This document shows, piece by piece, positions 57,728 to 64,000 of a stretch of 64,000 nucleotides of DNA. The DNA is taken from the NCBI GenBank assembly GCA_033398695.1, contig CM065804.1, positions 49,693,501 through 49,757,500 on the forward strand. Reading direction: 5' to 3'. Origin of the DNA: Orobanche coerulescens (lineage: Eukaryota > Streptophyta > Magnoliopsida > Lamiales > Orobanchaceae). The notes beneath the pieces are model-generated. The model saw nothing but the letters and a program-made list of their open reading frames with translations. It did not search any database and was not told the DNA's origin. Within the stretch, counting starts at the first letter, position 1; every line of letters begins with the position of its first letter. The position numbers and the translations under genes were made by a program.

Positions 57728-58153
57728 GAGCCCTTAACATACGTTAAGATTTTAAGATAACGTACGCTAAGTTGCTAGTGTTACGTACATTATGGCCAAG
57801 GCATTACGTATGTAACAAGGGGAATCAGATAGGATCGAGTCATGGTCGGCAGGTGGGACCTTGTGTCGGCAGCTTTTGGCGCGGATGTGGACAGGCGAGT
57901 CAACCCCGACCATTACATACGCTAAGGAAGGATCATTATGTACGTTAATGAGTATGTTACTGTAGCAAGTCAACGTACCTATTACGTACATTATGGAGCA
58001 AGGGTTACGTACGTAAGGCATTAAACGAAATGAGTCAGTTAACTCTGGATTGTTGTTGCGTACGCTACCAAAGTCAGATAGTGTACATAAATGGTGGTTA
58101 TGTACGTTAACATGGGCATGTTACGTACATAACGAACTGGAAGGTTTTATAAG
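57728..58153 (+). promoter_or_regulatory. U3 palindrome array and TATA-like box of solo LTR D
   Basis: About twelve motifs of the type TTACGTACGTAA or TAGCGTACGCTA, mixed, lie before TTATAAG (58147-58153). GTGGGACC and GAGTCAACC blocks lie between, as in L1 and M. Confidence 0.65.
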
Positions 58154-58345
58154 TGAATGCCCATCTTTCATTTCTCTTCATTATTTCACTTCGTTCTTCG
58201 CCTCCAAACACTGGGATGGAGCCAAAGACTCCTTATTCTTTGGTTCTGGATTATAATGGAATAAAACAAAATGACTCACTAAACTGGCTGCACTTCTTTT
58301 TCTCATGAAGTACTAGTCATTCCATGCAATTCTCGATGCAAATTT

Positions 58346-58470
58346 CATTTTGGATCATTCGGAAATAGCCTCTCTGTGTTAAGACAGGGGTAAGGCTGCG
58401 TACATCCGATCCCCCCTTACCCCGCTTTTTGCGGGAGCCGTTGAGACATTGGGGTAACATTGTTGTTGTA
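58346..58470 (+). mobile_element. SINE-like 3' fragment (Au-type tail) inside LTR D
   Basis: GCCTCTCTG, GGTAAGGCTGCGTACATCCG, CCCCGC..GCGGGAGCC and GGGGTAACATTGTTGTTG follow each other as in the 3' half of Au-like plant SINEs, including a TTG-repeat end. The tRNA-derived head is missing. LTR C lacks this segment, so it came in after the copies separated. Confidence 0.6.
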
Positions 58471-60039
58471 AGTCGATTGTGAGCTTGGAAACATGGGGTT
58501 GAAGCTTGGATACGAGGATATTGATGATTCTTCAAGTATTTGCTTGTGTATTTCATCTTCTAAGAGGTATGTTGGATAATCCTCTCTTTCAATACATATT
58601 TTGATGTTGTTGCTGATGAATGATTCGTATGAAGATGATTATGATGTTGTTACGGTTCTTGAGGTTATATGAACTATATGTTGAAGGATATGATGGTTTA
58701 TATCTTGATTATGTTGGTTATGATTATAGAATCATAGTGTTCTTGGTGTTCTTGGTAGAATTGTTTCGATTCTTGATGTTAGGCGGATCATATATTGGAA
58801 AATATGATAATATACACCTTGAATTATGAATGAGGATTGTTTAGATGTTAGAGGATATCGAATTACATTATTTTGATGGCTATGAACAAGGTTTCGAATC
58901 ATTTAGTGTTCTTGAGTAACTCCTTGATGAATTTATCATAGCAAGCCAATCGTATGTTGAATTATAGGTATTTTTAGATATGAAGATCGAATGTTCGTTG
59001 ATTGTAGCAGTAGAATTCGTATGTTCTTGATGAAATATGAATCATGATATCAATTTGGAATCCGTAAAGATTGTGATTGATCACCGAATATGATTTCCTT
59101 TACATTCGTATCCGTAATCGTATTTTGGTTATGAATTCGTAATTGTTTGAGTTGGATTGTTCGGACTTGTGTTTAATCGAGATATTGTGAAATCGTTGAG
59201 TTTTTGATCGATTATATTGATTAGTAATTATCGGATTTTGGTTCATATGATGGATATGAATTCGTAAAATGGTTTGAGTAGATTACTTGGTTTTATATAT
59301 GATCGAGGTATCGTTGACCCGTTGAGTTTGATTGGTTGGCTATGTCGGTTATTGATTGTTATCAAATCGTTGCTATTTGATTACTTCAATAGGTTGAGAT
59401 TATTGATCGGTGATTATAACCGTATGTTGCGGTCGTGTTCGAGTATGTTCGTGAATTACATGGTTCAGGGCTGAGGTGCTCGTAGACGAAGGCAATGAGA
59501 TTGGTAGCAGTTTTATCATCGTCGTATTTGGTATCGAGGCAAGTTATTAGTTGCTCAGTTATAATGTTTAATGAATGGTTTCAGTTTCATTTCGTTTATA
59601 ATGCATATAGCAATGATTATTACTGCAAATTCTGGAGATTCGGATTATATATTGTCTTTCCGATTCTGGGAGTTAAATCATAACGTATATGTTTTATCTC
59701 GGTTATTGGCATATTCGGGTATCAAGGTTACGTTGCGATAAAGATGAGGATATGGGTATTTATATTCCATGGTACGTTGGGATCGCCGAGCGTTGAGGAT
59801 AATCACCGGTGATGATTTGACATCGAGATTTCTCCTGAAGGACTCGGGACAAGTATCTTAGTTTGATTCGGTTTAGTATTGATGATGTTGATCATGCAGG
59901 TTGTCATTCATGTTGCTTAACATGAAGTCGTCCTAGTTGTTTCATCATAGTGTCGTTCATGTTTTTTATTCATACGTTGTTCATGTTGATGAACATATTG
60001 AGTTGCATATGTGTATGCATAATTGTATTGTTTATGTTG

Positions 60040-60385
60040 TGTTGATCCGGTGAGATCGTGTGATCTATGCCGAGGGCGTTGGATCGGATGTCCACTATGC
60101 GTTGGTCCAACGGGATCATCATGGGGATCTATGCTGAGGGCGCTGGATCGTTGGACAGGTTTTCCACCATGCGTTGGTCCGACGGGATCATCATGGGGAT
60201 CTATGATGAGGGCGCTGGATCATTGGATTACCCAGTGTTGTGTTGATGGAATCATGTGGATTCGCATCATTGATTTTATCGTGTGTTGTTGTGCATATGT
60301 ATATTGTTGGTTATCCACCTCATGTTGATCTAGTAGGATCATCTTGAGATCTATGCTGAGGGCGCTGGATCATGGGATTTCCATT
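60040..60385 (+). repeat. Tandem GGGATCATC repeats in LTR D
   Basis: About four units of 60-75 bases with TTGGTCC.ACGGGATCATC, GGGGATCTATG and GAGGGCGCTGGATC. LTR C has two units at the same place. Confidence 0.7.
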
Positions 60386-61344
60386 GAGTATACACTGTTG
60401 TTATTGTTTTGAGCGTATTGACGTTGTCATATGAGTATGCATTTGTAGGTCTTGTGTTAGGACCGTGCCTGTATGTTGCATTGATCTGATCTTGGATTAG
60501 ACTGACATGATTGTCGTGGTATTGTGCATCTCAAGGTATGTTCCGTATTTCCCTTGGTATTTGTCTTTGATGAACAATTGATTTTCGTGTCGAGATGTGA
60601 TGAAGTTACCCGACGGATTTGGGTTGGATTAAAAATCCACCATTTTTTCAATTTATCGAAAAATGAGGGTGCTCTTGGACAGAGTTAGTAGATTTCGTAA
60701 CAGTGAGTTATGATGATGTTTTGAGAACCTTGGGTACTGTGCGAGATGTGAATTTTGGTAAAGTTATGATGATAAGATTACATTGGTCGTATTCTTATTT
60801 TGTATTCTCATTAGTATGTAACTATTAATGTGATGTGACGGTTATCATTGTTGGATATTATGGCTGACCCCGTCGTCGGCTTTCTTTTTTGGTTCTTGAG
60901 ATATCGAGCTTGTAGCGGTCATGGAGATATGAGCTTCTCGGAGGATACTAGCTAGGGCATGTAATTGTGTATTGAGTTTCCTGATCAGTTGCTGTATTCC
61001 GCTGCTAGAGTATTTTTAATTATTTGTCTTTTCCGCTGCGTGAGTATTTTTAAATGGCCTTTTGGTATCTGGTAACTTAGGTTACTTTGTCAACCGTTTT
61101 CTAAACTATTTTGTCGGTACGTGTAAGCGATAGCTTAACGTATGTTTTTAAACTATTGAGTTCTGGCATTTCAGGCCTTATCCTTTCAAACGAGATTTTA
61201 CGACGGTTTTGATAAACAGATTTTATGTAGTCTTCAAATGTTTTAAAGATAGTACCGTCGTTGGCCTCTTGGGCATTTGTAAATGTTTGCGAAAATTTCT
61301 TTTATCCTTGTGGGTTCCATTCTAGGGACCACGGCGCTGTTACA

Positions 61345-62530
61345 TCCTAAGTCCTCCATTGGGAAACACTTACTGATCCAACCATTCACAGACTGTAGCA
61401 TAAGAATGTCGTTTCAATGACAAGAATGCCATCGACATATAGGAGTATGATCACAACTTTGCTCCAACTGACTTTCTTGTACACACAATATTCCTCTTTA
61501 TTTCTTATGAAGCTAAATTCCTAAAATGCTTCTTCGAGTCAAAGAATCCAACTCTGAGATGCTTGCTTCAAACCACATATGACTTTTTGAAGCTTACATA
61601 TCTTCCCAGCATGTTTTGGATCCTCAAACCCCTCTGTTGTTCCATATACACATACTCCTTCAAAATACCATTTAGGAAGACCGTTTTGACATCCATTTGC
61701 CAAATCTCATGATCATAATGGCTGCAATAGCTAATACTTATAGATTTAAACATAGCGATCGGAGATAAGGTTTCATCATAATCAACCTTGTGAAATTTGT
61801 TTGTAACCTTTTTCTACTAATCTAGCTCAAACTTCTGATTTTCTATCCATGACGAATTTTATCTTAAGAACCCATTGATTACCTATTGATTTTACCCATC
61901 AGGTAAATTAACCAATATCCATACTTGATTTCATATATGGAATCATTTCGGATTTCATGTCTTCTTGCCATTTCTCGGAATTTGGGCTTGTCTCATCTTC
62001 TTTGTAGGTGCTCGGTTCATTGCCTTCCAAAGGCATGACTAGATAATTTTCAGTTAGATTAATACATATTCTATTTATGGATGAATTCAATATTTTTGAG
62101 ACCTACGGAGGGGTTGAGCAACTTTTGTTGCAGTTTATAAATCTGGTTCTGGATTCTCCTGAACAACTTCATATGAAACAGGTGTTTCAAAGGAGGTACA
62201 AAGAGTTTCCATTTCTGTTTGTTGTTGTTCTCGAATTTCTTTGAGATGAACTTTACTCCCACTTATTTTTTTAGAAAGATGTTCTTTTTCCAGAAAGACA
62301 CCTTCTCAAGCAACAAGTATTTTTTTCTCAGAATGGTTGTAGAAGTAGTACCCCTTTGGCTTTTTGAGTAACTTACAAAGAGGCATTTATCTGATTTGGG
62401 AGCAAGATTGTCATAAACAAGACATTTCAAGTATTCTTCACATTCCTAGATTTTGAGAAAAGATAATTTGGGAATCTTCTCTATCTATATCTCATATGGT
62501 GTCTTTTCTATCGCTTTCGAAGATGCTCAA
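61345..62530 (-). pseudogene. Copia J integrase end to reverse transcriptase, decayed
   Basis: Minus-strand pieces in copia order: integrase tail with KTPYEI and PKLSFLKI (about 62500-62440), the variable linker (62262-61908), then reverse transcriptase with YDHEIWQMDVKTVFLNG (61720-61660), and MEDLG next to the solo LTR. Stops and frame changes occur throughout. It joins the fragment at 57215-57501 once LTR D is removed. Gag, protease and LTRs of J were not found. Confidence 0.82.
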
Positions 62531-64000
62531 TTATCCTTCATGTCAATGTATTTAGTCCGTGAGTGCAATGCAAGATTGTGAGTGATTACAATTACACTGG
62601 TACTACAACACAGGATTGGAGTTTCTTTCGCCTCAATGCAATACTATTAATGTAGCTGTTGTTGAATTCAAAGGATCTGCATACATTAGCTTCCAACAGC
62701 ACAATACTCCAACTTAGCTGTAGAAAGTGAGTTAGCCAACTACTTCTTGTTGAACTAGTACACCAGTCTTGGTTTGAGGAAGTCACATGTTCCACTTGTA
62801 CTCCTCTGAGTCAACAATCAATTATCACGACCTAATGCATTAATTAATTATCAGATCCAATAACAATAAACAACTTATATAAACAATCAATAATCTCACA
62901 CTGCTTGAATGTATTCTGATTATATACAACAGAATAAATCAGCCAGTTGATTATGAATTCATATCTTCAATACAATTCCATAATCCAATAATCACATCAT
63001 GAAATAATTCAACAAGATAACCAGGTACATAACATTCTCAAACTTGACTTCAACCTCATATGAAACAACAAGATCTCCTTGTTCATATTCATAAAGTTCA
63101 TAACAAAAACAATGCCACGGCTAACAATCGATCATCCACCAGTTCAACACATATGAATAATTATACTCTAAGATTAGTGATAATATCAGCATACTTATTA
63201 TCATAATTCGTATTCTATCAAAATCATTGGAAATTCATATCATCAATGAGTATAACTTGGATCTGGACAGCACTAATCATATGTTAATATCCAAAATGAT
63301 CAACATCTTAACTCAAAAATTACGTACCTCACCTCTCAAATAACATACGTAAGTCCTCCATAACGTACGCAAAATCAGCACAATGTATGCAATTCATCAT
63401 TGACCTGCTTTGCTGTTCATTCCAGACCTATGTCATGTATGCACTTCCCTAACATTACGTACATAACACCGACACAACACATGTAATACCACCTCAGAAA
63501 TGTAGGTAATCGCAATCCAGAGGTTATTGTGATGTTTGTTCCAGGTATGGTTACTTACGCAACCATTTCTACCTTAATCTATCATCTATAATGCATGTAA
63601 TGCTTTGCCAACAACGTACATAAATCTTTGTTGACTCATTTGTCGCACCCACGCAGAAAGTTTTCTGCCCTACATGGTTATTTGTGTTAGAATGGTGTCC
63701 ATTAATCAATGTGCATTCCTCAGATGACTAGTTTATAAGATTAATTTAGGTCATAATTAGTGACTGAAATGTTTATCTGCAAACCACTTTCAATCTGATG
63801 ATTCTAATTAGGATTATACTCATAGCTAATTATAACCGAACCTATAGGGTCACACACAAAGTGGGAGATTGAATCAATTGGACTTAGAGTCTAGAAGTGT
63901 AATCGTAACACCCCTGAGATATTTGAGGCATTTATAGCATTGTAAACCTTTCGGCAAGTATTTCCTAGGCTAATTGCACAACAACTGAAGTAGATTCCTC
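62531..64000. repeat. Unclassified AT-rich repeat DNA with an LTR-promoter-like stretch
   Basis: No gene is seen. Between about 63320 and 63610 there are eight to ten degenerate motifs of the TTACGTACGTAA type (for example ATTACGTACATAAC near 63453) next to GACTCATTTGTCGCACCCACG, as in the U3 of L1 and D read on the minus strand. At about 63905 CGTAACACCCCTGAGATATT resembles the reverse complement of a GGGGTGTTACA LTR end. Borders cannot be set. Confidence 0.4.

Larger units (their letters stand above)
57502..61344 (+). mobile_element. Solo LTR D (3843 bp) of the M family, inserted in copia J
   Basis: It begins TGTAATATTCGGAATTTC and ends GCGCTGTTACA, with flanks TCTTA (57497-57501) and TCCTA (61345-61349), a 5-bp duplication with one mutation. 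The J frame reads on across it when one duplicate is removed, so the border is certain. No interior remains, so it arose by LTR-LTR recombination. It is collinear with LTR C but about 380 bases longer, partly from a SINE-like insert and extra tandem units. Open frames inside are not supported. Confidence 0.93.

Noticed and set aside
1..64000. Host protein-coding genes
   Set aside because: Every long open frame is either retroelement-derived or a repeat shadow; apart from the antisense gene of F', no exon series with consistent splice sites was found.

Overview
This window is plant nuclear DNA, probably from a eudicot, and it looks like gene-poor repeat-rich heterochromatin. The evidence is Ty3/gypsy chromovirus and Ty1/copia polyproteins, long LTRs with tRNA-iMet-type primer sites, a Stowaway MITE, a plant LINE RNase H fragment and a SINE-like tail. 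I see no host gene. The coding sequence is almost all decayed retrotransposon gag/pol.

The layout is a stack of nested insertions, several dated by target-site duplications (TSDs) I could read directly. (1) 1-1674 is the end of a Tekay/Del-like gypsy pol; its 3' LTR (L1) starts at 1675. (2) L1 is split by element M, 3614-14472, TSD TTGCA. M is a tandem array: two 3.7-kb units (half LTR plus 3' internal tail) followed by a full LTR. (3) 14478-19664 holds the distal part of L1, AT-rich DNA with a large foldback, a Stowaway MITE (16583-16792), a LINE RNase H fragment, and a short LTR with primer site and decayed gag. (4) 19670-24228 is a gag-only LTR element F, TSD CTTTT. (5) 24234-25978 is AT-rich repeat ending in a polypurine tract, followed by copia-type LTR K (25979-26140), which resumes at 56112-57214.

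(6) K is split by a 30-kb block, 26141-56106 (TSD GGATT/GGTTT), the remains of a minus-strand gypsy element G: 5' LTR 52723-56106, primer site, leader, truncated gag 41946-42630, and half of its 3' LTR 26141-27806. Inside G lie an F-related minus-strand element F' (3' LTR 27807-28018 plus 36546-37433, internal 37434-about 41945), copia I (28019-36540, TSD TAAAG, inserted in the F' LTR) and copia H (42932-52300, in the G leader). (7) 57215-62530 is a copia pol remnant J split by a solo LTR D (57502-61344, TSD TCTTA/TCCTA). (8) 62531-64000 is unclassified AT-rich sequence with a diverged LTR promoter-like stretch.

Three things stand out. Every long LTR family here carries, just upstream of its TATA box, an array of 10-14-bp palindromes whose core differs by family. 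F' carries on its opposite strand a gene with its own TATA box and three phase-consistent GT-AG introns. Copia I carries three tRNA-like modules in its leader. All functional statements are read from sequence and family knowledge; nothing was searched or aligned by machine.
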